Below, in pieces: positions 12,681 through 25,172 of a stretch of DNA of 64,000 bases. The stretch lies in NCBI GenBank assembly GCA_026874595.1, contig CM049315.1, positions 136,001-200,000 on the forward strand. Direction: 5' to 3'. The notes under the pieces are model-generated. The model had not been told where the DNA came from. It saw nothing but the letters and a program-made list of their open reading frames with translations, and did no database searches. The first letter of the stretch is position 1, and every line of letters begins with the position of its first letter. The position numbers and the translations under genes were made by a program. The DNA is from Sipunculus nudus. Taxonomy: Eukaryota > Annelida > Sipuncula > Golfingiida > Sipunculidae.

Positions 12681-15374
12681 CCTACCATAAGGATATCCCT
12701 GTCCAATCTTATCAAATCTCATCTAATCTAATTTCCATCCATACCTATCATTTTTCCTATCAAATCTAATATTATCTGATCTTATTCTATCTAATTTTAT
12801 CCTACTATATCCTATCTTTCCTATCTTATCTTCCTGTCTCATCTAATAATACCCTGTCTAGTACCAGTTTTATCTCATCTATTCAATCCTGTCTCATTTC
12901 ACCCTATCCTGTATCATTTTATCTCACCTTATCTAATTTATCCTATCTTATCTTATCTGCCATATTAATCTTATTAATGCCATCTCATCTTATATATTTC
13001 ATCTTGTATTATTTCATCTCGTCTTATCTATCTATGTAACATCATCTTTTCTATCTCATCTTATATATCTCATCTATTCCCCATCTACCTATCTGTCTGT
13101 CTACCTAAACTGTCTATCTAATCTTATCTAATCCAATCTAATCTTATCATATCTTATCTTATCCTGTCCTATCTAATGTCATACTGTTTCATCTTATCCT
13201 ATCCTGGCCCATGTAATACTATCCCTTCTCATCTCATCCTTTCCTGTTTCATTTCATCTTATCCTATCCATGTAATCTTTTCCATCTAATCTTATCTAAT
13301 CCTTATCCCATTCTATCTATCTAGTCTAATCTTTCCTAATACGATCTGATCTGATCTTATCATATGTAATCTTATCCTATTTAATTTTATCCTGTCTTAT
13401 CTTATTGTATCTTATCTTGTCCTGTCCTATCTATCTTATACAGTATCATCTTATCCTGTCTCATCTCATTTTTTTGTCTCATCTCCTGTTTCATCTCATC
13501 TTCTCACCTTATCTATATCATCTTATCTGTCCCAACATATCTATTTATCTCATCTAATCCATATATCTTATTTCGACAATCTGTCTCACATCATCTTATC
13601 TATCTCTGTTATCTGTCACATAATCTGATAACCATCTCTCTCTCTATCTATCAAATCCTTTCCGATCTGAACTTATCTAATCTTATCATATCTAATCATA
13701 TCTAATCTTATCCTATTTAATCTTATCATATGTAACCTTATCCTATCTAATCTTATCTTATCATAGCCTGTCATATCTTATACTGTTTCATCTATCTAGC
13801 CTTATTTTATCTATCATTCCTTTCTGTCCTCTGTCACAGTTTATCTGTCTCATTGTGTCTGATCTATTTCATCTTGTCTTATCTATCTTATCCCATATCA
13901 TCTACCTCATGTAAATCTAATCCCCATATATCTATCTTATCTTATCTATCTCATCTTGTCTTACTTTTTCCTCTATCTCATCTTATCTGTCTCAGTGAAT
14001 CTTAATTATTTCATCTTGTCTTATCTAATCTTTTCCAACCTGATATAATCTTATCATATTTATTTGTATCTTGTCTCATTTTATCTGATCTACTTGTATC
14101 CTAAGTAATCTTATCCTATCTTATCATGGCTCATATAGTTCTATCCTGTTTCGTCTCATCTTACCCTGTCTCTTCTTATCTTATCTGTCTCACTTTATCT
14201 TTTGTCTTACCTTAATCTTTTTTGTCTCATCTTATCTATATCAATAGATCTTAATTATTTCATCTTATCTTATCTATCTCATCCTATCTATCTATCTTAT
14301 TTCACCTTTCTCATCTAATCTCATCCCAATCTATCTAGCTTATATATCTATCTGTCTAATCTTATCCAATCTAATCATATCTAACCTTATCTAATAGTAT
14401 CTAATCCTATTCTCTTATCCTATATAATCTGATCTTATTGTAATTAATCTTATCCTAAGTAATCTTATCTTATTATTTTGTTCTACCTATTTTACCCTTT
14501 TCCATCTTATCTTATCCAGCCTTATCTTATCCTGTGTGACCTTGTCTTATTATCTCATCTTTCTCATCTAATCTCATCCCAATCTAACTAACTAATCATT
14601 CTATCTACCTGTCTAATCTTATCTAATAGTATCTAATCTAATCCTATTTTCTTATCCTATATAATCTGATATTATTGTAATTAATCTTATCCTATCTAAT
14701 CTACCTAACTTTGCCATCTAATCTTATCCAGCCTTATCTTATCCTGTGTGACCTTATCTTATTGTCATATCACTTCTCATCTCATCCTTTAATCTTATCT
14801 TATTCAATATATCTCATCTTATCTATCTGATCATATCTGCCTCGTCTTATCTATCTCACCTCATCCTGTTTCTTCTGATCTATCTATTTTATCTTTCTTA
14901 TCTAATTCCCATCCTTACTTATCTATTACATATATCTAATCTAATATTATCCTATTTAATCATATCTTTTCTATCCCATTAATCTATATCATCTTAAGTC
15001 TCATCATATCTCATCTATTCCATCTTATGTGATACGTCTCGCCTTATCTTTTCTGTCTCATCTTATCTTTTCTGTCTTATCTATTTAAATGGATATTAAT
15101 TATTTCATCTTATGTTATCTTTATCATTCTATTTATCTTATCTATCTAATTTTTTCTGTCTCATTCCATTTAATCTATCCAGTTTATCTTATCTGATATA
15201 ATCTGATCTAATGTTATCTTATATAATGTTATCTAAAATAACCTTTTCCTACCTTATCCTGTCTTATACTATCTGATCTTATCCTATCCTATCTTATCAT
15301 ATTATCTCATTCTGTTCTATCTTATCTTAACATGTCTCATCTTATCTTATCCTGTCTCATCTCATCTTATCCTA
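12681..15374 (+). repeat. Degenerate (ATCTT/ATCTA)n array, 2.7 kb
   Basis: A very long imperfect pentamer array with tetramer patches (ATCT). The plus strand is poor in G and built mainly of A, T and C in 'cttatctaatcttatcc' motifs. It abuts the right 45-bp array directly at about 15375. It has no coding capacity. Confidence 0.85.
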
Positions 15375-18290
15375 TCAGGTAAGTGTTTAATTGCAGGTAT
15401 GAGCCTAACAATAACCTGTCAGGTATCTGTTATAATTGCAGATATAAGCCTAACAATAACCTGTCATATAACTGTAATAAGTATAGATATAAGCCTCACA
15501 ATAACCTGTCAGATGTCTTCAATAAGTACAGATATGAACCTTACAAAAACCTTTCAGTTATCTGTTATAACTACAGATGTGGGCTTAACAATCACCTGTT
15601 ATATAACTGTAATAAGTACAGACATGAGCCAAACAATAACCTACCATAGACCTGTAGACCAAATAACTACAAATATGAGCCTTACAATAACAGGCCATCT
15701 ATATGTAATAATTGCAGATATGAGCCTAACAGTAACCTGTCAGGTATCTGTTATAATCACAGAAATGAGCCTTACAATAACCTGTCAGATGTCTGTAATA
15801 AGTACACTTCTGAGCCTAACAATAACCTACAATATATAAGTCGTTTATACTGATTTGAGCCTAACAATAACTTGTCAGGTATCTGTAATAACTACAGATG
15901 TGAGCCTAACAATAACCTGCAATATATCGGTAGTATGTACTGATATGAGCCTAACAATAACCTGTCAGGTATCTGTAATAATTACAGATATGAGCCTGTC
16001 AATAACCTGCCATATATATGTAATTAATACTGATTTGAGCCTAACAATAACCTGTCAGGTATTTGTAATGATTACAGATATGAGCTTAATAATAACCTGT
16101 CAGGTATCTGTTATAAATAGTGAAATGAGGGTAACAATAACTTGTCAGGTATCTGTTATAACTACAGATGTGAGACAATAACCTGCCATATATCTGTAAT
16201 AAGTACACTTCTGAGCCTAACAATAACCTACAATATATATGTCATTAATACTGATTTGAGCCTATCAATAACCTGTCAGGTATCTGTAATAAGTACACAT
16301 CTGAGCCTAACAATAACCTGTCAGGTATCTGTAATAACTACAGATGTGAGCCTTACAATAACCTGCCTTATATCTGTAATAATACACTTCTGAACCTAAC
16401 AATAACCTACAATATTTATGTCTTTTATACTGATTTGAGCCTAACAATAACCTGTCAGGTATCTGTAGTATGTACTGATATGAGCCCAACAATAACCTGT
16501 CAGGTATCTGTAGTATGTACTGATATGAGCCCAACAATAACCTGTCAGGTATCTGTAATAACTACAGATGTGAGCCTAACAATAACCTGCCATATATCTG
16601 TAGTATGTACTGATATGAGCCCAACAATAACCTGTCAGGTATCTGTAATAATTACATATATGAGCCTATCAATAACCTGCCATATATATATAATAAATAC
16701 TGATTTGAGCCTAACAATAACCTGTCAGGTATTTGTAATGATTACAGATATGAGCCTTATAAAAACCTGTCAAGTATCTGTTATAAATAGTGAAATGAGC
16801 CTAACAATAACCTGCCTTATATCTTTTATAAGTACACTTCTGAGCCTAACAATAACCTACAATATATATGTCATTAATACTGATTTTAGCCTCACAATAA
16901 CCTGTCAGGTATCTGTAATAACTACAGATGTGAGCCTAACAATAACCTGCTAGATATCTGTTATATGTACTGATATGAGCCTAACAATAACCTGTCAGGT
17001 ATCTGTTATAGGTAAAGATCTTAGCTTTACAATAACCTGCCATATATCTTTTATAACTACAAATATGAGCCTTACAATAACCTTTCACGTATCTGTAATA
17101 ATTACAGATATGAGCTTAATAATAACCTGTCAGGTATCTGTTGTAAATAGTGAAATGAGCGTAACAATAACCTGTCAGGTATCTGTAATAAGTACACTTC
17201 TGAGCCTAACAATAACCTACAATATATATGTCATTAATACCAATTTGAGCCTAACAATAACCTGTCAGGTATCTGTTATAACTACAGATGTGAGCCTAAC
17301 AATAACCTGTCAGGTAACTGTAATAAGTACAGATATGAGCCTAACAATAACCTGTCAGATGTCTGTAATAAGTACACTTCTCAGCCTAACAAAAACCTAC
17401 AATATATGTGATTAATACTGATCTGAGCCTAACAATAACCTGTCAGGTATCTGTAATAAATACAGATCTTGGCCTAACAATAACCTGTCAGGTATTTGTA
17501 ATAACTGCAGATGTGAGTCTAACAATAACCTGCCATATATCTGTAATAAATACAGATATAAGCAAACAATAACCTGTCAGATGTCTGTAATAAGTACACT
17601 TCTCAGCCTAACAAAAACCTACAATATATGTGATTAATACTGATTTGAGCCTAACAATAGCCTGTCAGGTATCTGTAATAAGTACAGATCTGGGCCTAAC
17701 AATAGCCTGTCAGGTATCTGTAATAAGTACAGATCTGAGCCTAACAATAACCTGTCAGGTATTTGTTATAACTACAGATATGAGCCTAACAATAACCGGT
17801 CAGGTATCTGTTATGACTACATATTTAAGTCTAACAATAACCTGCCATACATCTGTTATAATTGCTGATATGAGCCTAACAATAACCTGTCATGTATCTG
17901 TAATTAATACAGATATGAGCATAACAATAACCTGTCAGGTATCTGGAATAAGTACAGATATGAGCATAACAATAACCTGCCATATATCTGTAATAAGTAT
18001 AGATATGAGCCTAACAATAACCTGTCAGGTATCTGTTATGACCACAGATATGAGCCTAACAATAACCTGCCATACATCTGTTATAATTGCTGATATGAGC
18101 CTAACAATAATCTGCACTGCAATATAATGTATAATGTTGGTCAGATATGAGCCTAACAATAACCTGTCAGGTATCTGTTATAAGTACAGATATGAGCATA
18201 ACAATAACCTGCCATATATCTGTAATAAGTATAGATATGAGCCTAACAATAACCTGTCAGGTATCTGTTTAATAATACAGATCTGAGCCT
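15375..18290 (+). repeat. 45-bp tandem array, right arm (~64 copies)
   Basis: The unit is CTAACAATAACCTGTCAGGT then ATCTGTAATAACTACAGATGTGAGC. Variant monomers recur in the same order, for example a CACTTCTGAGCC monomer followed by an ACAATATATATGTCATTAATACTG monomer at 15800, 16205, 16830 and 17195, which shows higher-order duplication. Long open frames (15399-15839, 15855-16181, 16435-16953, 16975-17415, 17630-18127) arise only because the unit is 15 codons long. Confidence 0.9.
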
Positions 18291-18694
18291 CACAATAATC
18301 TGCACTGCAATATAATGTATAATGTTTGTCAGATAGGTGACTGGGGATATGGGGGGGATGTCTTGATACTTGTTATATCGCTCACCTGGTAAATGAATTG
18401 TGTCAAGTGCCTGTGATTTCATAACATCATTACCGGTCTTTTTGTACTGAAAAGTCAATACAAAGCAAGGACAAATAGCCTTTGAAGCTGGAACATGGTC
18501 TTATATCACACCTGTCGTGTATGACAAATATCACACTTTTCCGCCGCTTCACGGTGGTGCATGAACGTGCACAGTTCTTTTTATGTTGCTTCTCTGCTCA
18601 ACATACGTTAGCTGTGACGTAGTTCACATATGTGCTCATACATATTAATGAGCAACTCCATATTAGGTAAGGTTATTGTTATTAAGTGCTTTCC
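18291..18694 (-). repeat. Right terminal inverted repeat of the foldback element
   Basis: The reverse complement matches 8657-9030. The outermost bases are GGAAAGCACTTAATAACAA on the minus strand. The TSD follows at 18695-18703. Confidence 0.85.
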
Positions 18695-18703
18695 TTTCCA
18701 AGG
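18695..18703. other. 9-bp target duplication, right
   Basis: TTTCCAAGG, identical to 8648-8656. Confidence 0.9.
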
Positions 18704-19509
18704 AGACTTTTCATGGACCTAACTGGATGTGAAGTAAGAAGATTCAAGGTCCAGCGTTTAAGATTTGTGCCCTGTTAACAGATGGTGGCACCTTTTAAGG
18801 TCTCCAATTAAGAGAAAAAAAATCGTAAAAAATTTTAAAATATAGATGGTGCCACCAGTCTGCAGAAACTGATGAAACGCACCATGATCAATATCCATGC
18901 AAAAAATCATGGTGATCAATGCATTAGCTGTTCAGATAATTGAGTTTTTGTATCAAATTTTTCATTATTCAAGGGGGTACTTCAGAGCCCCATAGCTGGA
19001 AGAATATGGGTAACAGAGACCTATTTCGAGGTTTCCAAAAAGACTTTTCATGGACCTCTCTGGATGTAAAGTGAGAAGATTCCAGGTCCATTGGTTACAT
19101 TTTGTGCCCTGTTAACAGATGACTGCATCTTTTGAGGTCTCAAAAATAGAGGGGAAAAAAAAATGTAAAAAAAATCGAAAAAATACAGATGGCCCCAACA
19201 GTCTGCAGAAATTGATAAAACACTCCATGATCAATATCCATGCTACGATTCATGGTAATCAATGCATTAGTTGTTCAGATATTTGAGCTTTTGTATCAAA
19301 TTTTTCATTATTAAAGGGGGTACATTGGAGCCCCATAGCTTGAAGAATATGGGTAACAGAGACCTAATTCCAAGTTTCCAAGAAGACTTTTCATGGACCT
19401 CTCTGGATGTAAAGTGAGAAGATTCCAAGTCCAGGGGTTATGATTTGTGCCCTGTTAACAGATGACGGCATCTTTTGAGGTCTCAAAAATAGAGGACAAA
19501 AATTGTAAA

Positions 19510-21903
19510 CAAGCATGAACTGTGACATCATGGACTGAGATTCACAACTTCCAGTCAAATTTTGAAGAACCAATTTGCCAATTTGTTGAAAATTTTCTAT
19601 GAAAACAGAATATATATCACCTATGTCTGGTTAAAACACAGTGAATTGATGGTCTGAGGAAAATGCATGATTGTTAAGCTATCAGGAACTATTCCAACAG
19701 CTTGCTTAAAACCTGTCAGTCTCAAAGGAACACCACAAAGGGAAAATATAAGATCAAAATATATAGCAAAAATCAAGGAAATACATGCAAGAATTATTGA
19801 GAAACAGGTGCTTCTGTATGAATTTTTATTCAATACAAGCCAACTGTACTGCACTTTTATAAATGATGGTAATATTTATTCAGAAATATTTGACCCAATC
19901 CTTTACAAGATTACATAAATATACATCCAACTGCATTCACTTTAACTGTTCTTGAGATAATATGATCAAAAGGAATTAAAAGATGGTTGCCTGGTGGCCA
20001 TATTGGACTTCTGACAAGTCTGAAATCAGACAACAAACATTCTCTAAATCGGACCAAACATAAAAGAAAAATTACTGAAACTGCACTGAAGAAAGAATTT
20101 CTAAGGTGGCTAACTGGCAGACATTATAGATTTCTGACAAGTATGACATTTGATATCCAACATTCTCCAATAAGAGACCAAACTTGGGCAAATTATCCAG
20201 TAATGAAGGCCCAAAATAATTCAAAAGGCATGTCCAGGCCCTCATATCAGATTTATAGATATGCAATTGTAAAAAGTGTAAGTCCAATATTTTTTATTAT
20301 CACTCTGCTTTTCAATGGGGTCAGCAGGGTAGGTAAACTGCCAAACCTGAAAGAAAAGAAAAGCAGAAAGCATGACTAAGAGTCTTGAAATAAAACAAAA
20401 AGCCATCCTAAATCAAGGTACACATCCACATATTATGAGAACAAACACTTGCTTTTATATGTGGTGATATATATTAAAATATTCAGATATCTAGGAAACT
20501 AAGTTTATTGCTAGGATTCCATAAAATAAACTGCAAAATGTTCCCATCATCTTATAAATCAGTAGCTAAACCTTAATACTATACTCTCATAGTCTTAATG
20601 CCTGGCTGAAGCATTCTGACAACAGTGTTTTTGTTATGAAGTAACGAGGTACTTATCACTGAGCCTTATCACTTAATAGGCTGATACAAAAGGGAGTCAT
20701 ATGTCACCAGTGTCATTCACAATTACAGCCACACAGGGAGATGTACCAGCTGGAGTGGGATGGTTATATATACAAGAAAAATAGAGATGGTCTATAAAAT
20801 AAGTAATTGTGAACATCCCTGACCTATGACCTTGGCCTTTTGCCCATATATCAACTAGATTCTTTCTAAATGATGGGTAACTACTAACCACTTAAATCTG
20901 GTGTAATTACTTTGCAACCAATGGGTGAATAACTTTGACCTGCAACCTTTAACCTGCTGACCAGCTGACCCCAAAATCAATAAGTTATTTATTCAAGCAA
21001 AAAGACCCATAAATATGAAGTTTGAGTCAAACTGAGTGATGCATAGATGTGGCATATGTGAAAGACTGAAGGTTTGGGTTGAACAGTTACACTTGAAATA
21101 TGCTCACAAGCATTTAGAACAATTAAATATTGGGACCTTGACCTTTGACTTTTTGACCTTAACATCAATAGGATTCTTCCCTTATTGGTTGGTAAGCCAT
21201 ATATGACAGATGGAAGGTACAGATTGAAAAGTTTGCCTGAAAATGACTCCACGCAAGAAGTGGGTGCTGTGAACTTGACCTTTGACCTCAAAATCAACAG
21301 GTCTTACCCCCTGTTGGCAGAGAAGCGATATCAGTGCTGGAAGGTTTGGAATGAAAAGTCTAGCTTGAAATGTGTCCACAACCTTTTCAAAGAAGTGGGT
21401 CCTGTGACCCTGAACTTTGACCTTGTGACCTCAAAATCTATAGGATTCTTCTCCAACTTAGTAGGTGAGCTATATGTGAAAAATCAAAGAATTGGGATGA
21501 AAAGGTTGGCTTAAAATGCATCCACAGGCTTTTCAAAGAAGAGGCTCCTGTGACCTTGACCTTTGACCTTTTGACCTAAAAAAATTATGGTTCTTCCCCT
21601 GTTGGTAGGTGAGCTGTATGTGAAAGATGGAAGGTTTGGGATGAAAATTTTGTCTCAAAGAGTTATTTCTGGGGGGTGCAAACACACCCCATAACTTCGA
21701 GAATATAGGTCGCAGTGACCTAATTTCAGGTTTGCAAGGAGATCTTTTTATAACCTCTAAGACTGCATAGGGTTCATGGCCCTAGCCCCTACGGTTACGA
21801 TTTGTGCCCTGCTAACGGCCGGCTGGCCGGACGGACAGACGGAAGGACGACGGACAAAGACCCATCACTATAGCCCAGCATGACTGAAAGTCAGCTGAGC
21901 TAA
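19510..21903 (+). mobile_element. Helitron-like element, copy 2 of the 1-1726 family
   Basis: It interrupts a 335-bp unit between AATTGTAAA and AAATTGAAAAAATACAGG. It begins CAAGCATGAAC at 19510 and ends with an ACGG run, a hairpin and CTAA at 21900-21903. 20160-21903 matches 1-1726. The 5' 650 bp contains an open frame at 19667-19918 with no recognisable domain; without the 5' half of the sister copy I cannot test whether it is conserved. The interior carries repeated TGACCTTTGACCT motifs. Confidence 0.65.
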
Positions 21904-22588
21904 AAATTGAAAAAATACAGGTGGCTCACCAGTCAGCAGAAACTGATGAAAGACTCCATGATCAATATCAATGCCAAGAATCATGGTGATCAATGCAATA
22001 GTTGTTCAGATATTTGAGCTTTTGTATCAAATTTTTAATTAATCTGGGCGGGTACTTCAGAGCCCCATAGCTTGAAGAATATGAGTAACAGAGATCTAAT
22101 TCAGGTTTCCAAGAAGACTTTCATGGACCTCTCTGGATATAAAGTGAGAAGATTCCAGGTCCGGCGGTTACAATTTGTGTCCTGTTAACAGATGACGGCA
22201 TCTTTTGAGGTTTCAAAAATAGAGAAACAAATCGTAAAAAATACAGGTGGCACCACCAGTCTGCAGAAACTGATGAAACACACCATGATCAATATCCATG
22301 CAAAGAATCATGGTGATCAATGCATTAATTGTTCAGATATTTGTATTTTTGTATCAAATTTTTCATTATTCTGGGGGGTACTTCTGAGCCCCATAGCTTG
22401 AAGAATATGGGTAACAGAGACCTAATTCAAGGTTTCCAAGGAGACTTATTAATGGACCTCTCTGGATGTAAAGTTAGAAGATTCCAGGTCCAGTGTTTAT
22501 TGTGCCTTGTTAACGGACAGACTGCTGTATGGCCGACGGACAAAGAGTGATCACTATAGCTCAGACGACTAGCAGTCAGCTGAGCTAG

Positions 22589-22880
22589 TAACAAAATCCA
22601 TCTCAACAATCTTTGATTTTTACACAATTTGTTCATAAACGTGAGGGGATTGTGATCACTGAAGACAATGATAGGCTTGACTGATGAAGTAACATAAACT
22701 TCAAAATGTTGCAATGCCAAAATCAAAGCCAAACATTCTTTTTTAATAGTGGAGTAGTTTTTCTGGTTGTCATTAAACTTTCTTGAAAAATAACAAACTG
22801 GATGATCTATGCCATCACTGCCTTCTTGTAACAACTCAGCACCTGCAGCAGTATCATAAGCATCTACAGACTTTGCAGAT
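22589..22880 (-). pseudogene. RNase H N-terminal part of the retroelement
   Basis: The minus strand encodes the start of a Ty3/gypsy RNase H, with a DAYDTAAGA-type opening, CYFSRKF, the YSTIKKECLALILAL helix and a SDHNPL segment carrying an Asp of the active site. It ends abruptly at 22589, where the 15.4-kb element was inserted, and resumes at 7182. The first catalytic Asp is in the DAYD motif. A frame shift separates it from the reverse transcriptase part. Confidence 0.85.
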
Positions 22881-22920
22881 TTGCTTTCAAATTCTGAAAT
22901 GCATTTTCACACTGAACAAT

Positions 22921-23855
22921 TCATACAAACTTTTGTTTCTTCTTTAACAAATTAGTCCAAGGTTCAGCAACAGCAGAAAACTTTCTGTAGTATCCAACCA
23001 TACCAAGAAAATGCATTATTTGCTTTTTCTTTTCTGGTCTTGGAAATGCAGAAATAGGACTTATTTTAGCATCAACAGGTTTTACTTGACCCTGCCCTAC
23101 AATATGACCCAAAAATGTTACTTGTGCATGACAAAACTCAGAATTGACTAAGTTGAAGGTCAGTTGTGCTTGGCTGAGTCTTTCGAGGAGGTTGCAAAGG
23201 ATTTGCAGATGTTTCTCCCAGGTTTTGCTGTACACCATGAGGTCATCAGTATATGCATCCTAGCCCTGAGTGTCATTGACAACCATATGGATGAGGTGCT
23301 GGAACGTGGCTGGCAAGTTCTTCATGCCAAATAGTATAGCTTTATACTGGTACATTCCTTGCGGCGTCACAAATGCGGACACTTCTTTTCCTCGTTCTGT
23401 CAGCGGAACTTGCCAGAATTCTTTTTGCAAGTCAAACTTGGAGACATATCTGGAGCTACTGACTCTATCAATACAATCATTGATCCTCAGAATCGGGAAA
23501 GTGATAGTCTTGGTGACAGAGTTCAGTTTTCGATAATCTGTGCACATACAGTAACTTCCATCAGGTTTTGGCACAAAAATACATGGTGAACTCCAGTTAC
23601 TGTTACTAGGTTCAATAAAATCATTGTCCAGCAAATACTGAACCTCATCTTGCATAACTTTTGCTTTTCTGGTTTCAGTCTATAAGGATGCTGCCTGACT
23701 GCGCTTGCCTGGCCAACATCAACATCATGGCACAATATGTTAGTTCGCTTTGGAATGTCACTAAACGAATGTTCATAATTCTGCAGCAGGTTCTTGAGGT
23801 CTTGTTGTTGTAATGAGGTAAGGTGTGACAGTTTGGCATCTAGGTTGTTAAGCAC
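22921..23855 (-). pseudogene. Reverse transcriptase domain of the retroelement
   Basis: Three reading-frame pieces cover a full Ty3/gypsy reverse transcriptase: the N-terminal part (23523-23855), palm and fingers with KFDLQKEFWQVPL and FGMKNLPATFQ (23260-23655), then the YTDD catalytic box and thumb (22921-23256). A TAG stop lies at 23257-23259, three codons before YTDD. A frameshift lies near 23655-23670. The box is YTDD rather than the more common Y(I/V/L)DD. All three catalytic Asp residues remain readable. Confidence 0.9.
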
Positions 23856-24071
23856 GTCTGAGTTTTTTTGTGGTACTGTTCAACACTGCATGTCTACATC
23901 ACACTTACAATCAGTATCTACACTAATTGGGTCAAGGTAAGTTTTTACACAATTAACAGCAGTAACATTATTTACATCTGATGTGCTATTTCTGTCATAA
24001 AATGGTCTCAACATGTTAACATGGCACAGTTGTTTTTTCCTACGCCTATCTGGTGTTAACAGTATGTAATT

Positions 24072-24299
24072 TTAATCATTGACTTTCTTGTCAACATTGT
24101 AAGCACCAAAATATCTAGCTTGCAGAGGTCTACCAGGGAGAGGTAGTAAGGCAAGGACCTTTTCACCAGGCTCAAACGTCCTGCTTACACTGTGCTTGTC
24201 ATACTTTATTTTCATTTTACTTTGTGCAGATTTTAGATTAGACTTTGCAATCTCACAAGCATTGTGTAGTTTACCGCAAAAGTCTGAGACATACTGCAA
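24072..24299 (-). pseudogene. Integrase C-terminal (GPY/F-like) domain
   Basis: The minus-strand frame has a helix-rich start, then FEPGEKVLALLPLPGRPLQ and RYFGAYNVDKKVND, the usual C-terminal integrase module with a GAY in place of GPY/F. It follows the catalytic core and precedes reverse transcriptase by about 200 bp of degraded linker. Confidence 0.8.
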
Positions 24300-24479
24300 T
24301 AAACTAAGAGAATCAGGATTTTCACACAGAGTTTTTCTTTAATCATTTTAATCGACCGCAAACTGAGTGTCCAAAAACTAGTTCAAAAGGACTGAAACCC
24401 AAGGACTCTTGAAATGATTTTCTGACAGCAAACAGCAATAGGTGGCTTCTTTCATCCCATTCTTTCTGTGTGTCATAAC

Positions 24480-25090
24480 AATAAGTCCTAATCATGTTTT
24501 TTAATGTCTGGTGAAAACGCTTGAGGGCACCCTAACTTTCAGGATGGTATGGCGAAGAGCTGTACTGTTTTATACCTAGCTCAAGCATAATTTGCTGGAA
24601 TAAGCCAGACATAAATTTTGGCCCTTGGTCAGACTGGACGGATTTTGGTAATCCAAAAGTTGTAAAAACCTTGGTCAGAGCTTTGACAACACTTTTGGCA
24701 TTAATTTTGTGCAATGATATTGCCTCAGGGAACCTTGTAGATGCGCACATAATTGTCAGCAAGTTTTCATGTCCAGATTTTGTTTTGGGCAGTGGTCCAA
24801 CACAATCAACAATATTCCTACTAAATGGTTCCTCCAAAGCAGGAATAGGCCAGAGTGGGGCTTTAGGAGGATTCTGATCAGGCTTGCCTACCATCTGGCA
24901 TGTATGGCATGATTTACAGTATTGTACAACATCAGTCCTGAGGTTAGGCCAATAGAAGTGTGTACTTACCATACTTTCTGATAAGTTTTATTTATACCTA
25001 AATGGCCAGACAAAGGAGCATTGTGCCACGTAAGAATTTCATTGCGATAAATTTTGGGCATTACTATTTGATGTTTGATTGCCCACTCAT
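24480..25090 (-). pseudogene. Integrase zinc-binding and catalytic core
   Basis: The HHCC domain is visible as WHNAPLSGH (about 25000-25030) and C-KSCHTC (about 24900), separated by a frameshift near 24975-24990. The core has the first Asp in IVDCVGPLP and the second in SDQGPKF. At the third position, 36 residues on, the Glu expected in ALERF is Lys (codon at 24520-24522). Four codons before it a Gln codon has become TAG (24532-24534). It lies upstream of reverse transcriptase in the transcription direction. Confidence 0.9.
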
Positions 25091-25172
25091 CATCAGCGCA
25101 TACATCAGGTGGTCACCATTCATGCATAAGCACTCGATTTTTAACATAGAAACAAACTGGGTTCTGTGACAG

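Larger units (their letters stand above)
8657..18694. mobile_element. Foldback-type (Mutator-like?) DNA transposon, 10,038 bp
   Basis: The termini are GGAAAGCACTTAATAACAA and its inverse at 18676-18694, flanked by a perfect 9-bp duplication. Each arm has about 375-400 bp of unique terminal inverted sequence, then a tandem array of a 45-bp repeat in opposite orientations (about 24 copies at left, about 64 at right). The core (10151-15374) holds rearranged Helitron-like sequence and a long ATCTT/ATCTA repeat. Long inverted arms of tandem repeats with 9-bp duplications are typical of foldback elements, which are grouped with Mutator-like elements in insects. No transposase frame was found. Confidence 0.8.
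7183..22588 (+). mobile_element. Helitron-like element, 15.4 kb with nested insertions
   Basis: The 5' end is A|CAAGTGACC at 7183, with subterminal GCTCAGCTGA. The 3' end is an ACGG-type run, the hairpin TAGCTCAGACGACT / AGTCAGCTGAGCTA, and CTAG at 22585-22588 followed by T. The insertion point in the host RNase H frame is A|T with no duplication. Its own interior is about 335-bp tandem units (7380-8656, 18704-19509, 21904-22510). Within these sit a 10-kb foldback element (8657-18694) and another Helitron-like element (19510-21903). It belongs to the same family as 37435-40502. No Rep/helicase is present, so it is non-autonomous. Confidence 0.8.

Noticed and set aside
15399-18127. Several plus-strand open frames of 83-172 codons with a 15-residue repeat
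   Set aside because: They are a by-product of a 45-bp tandem unit; both strands are open and variants follow DNA, not codon, logic.
19667-19918. 83-codon open frame as a captured host exon
   Set aside because: No recognisable domain, no splice evidence, and no second copy of this part in the window to test conservation.
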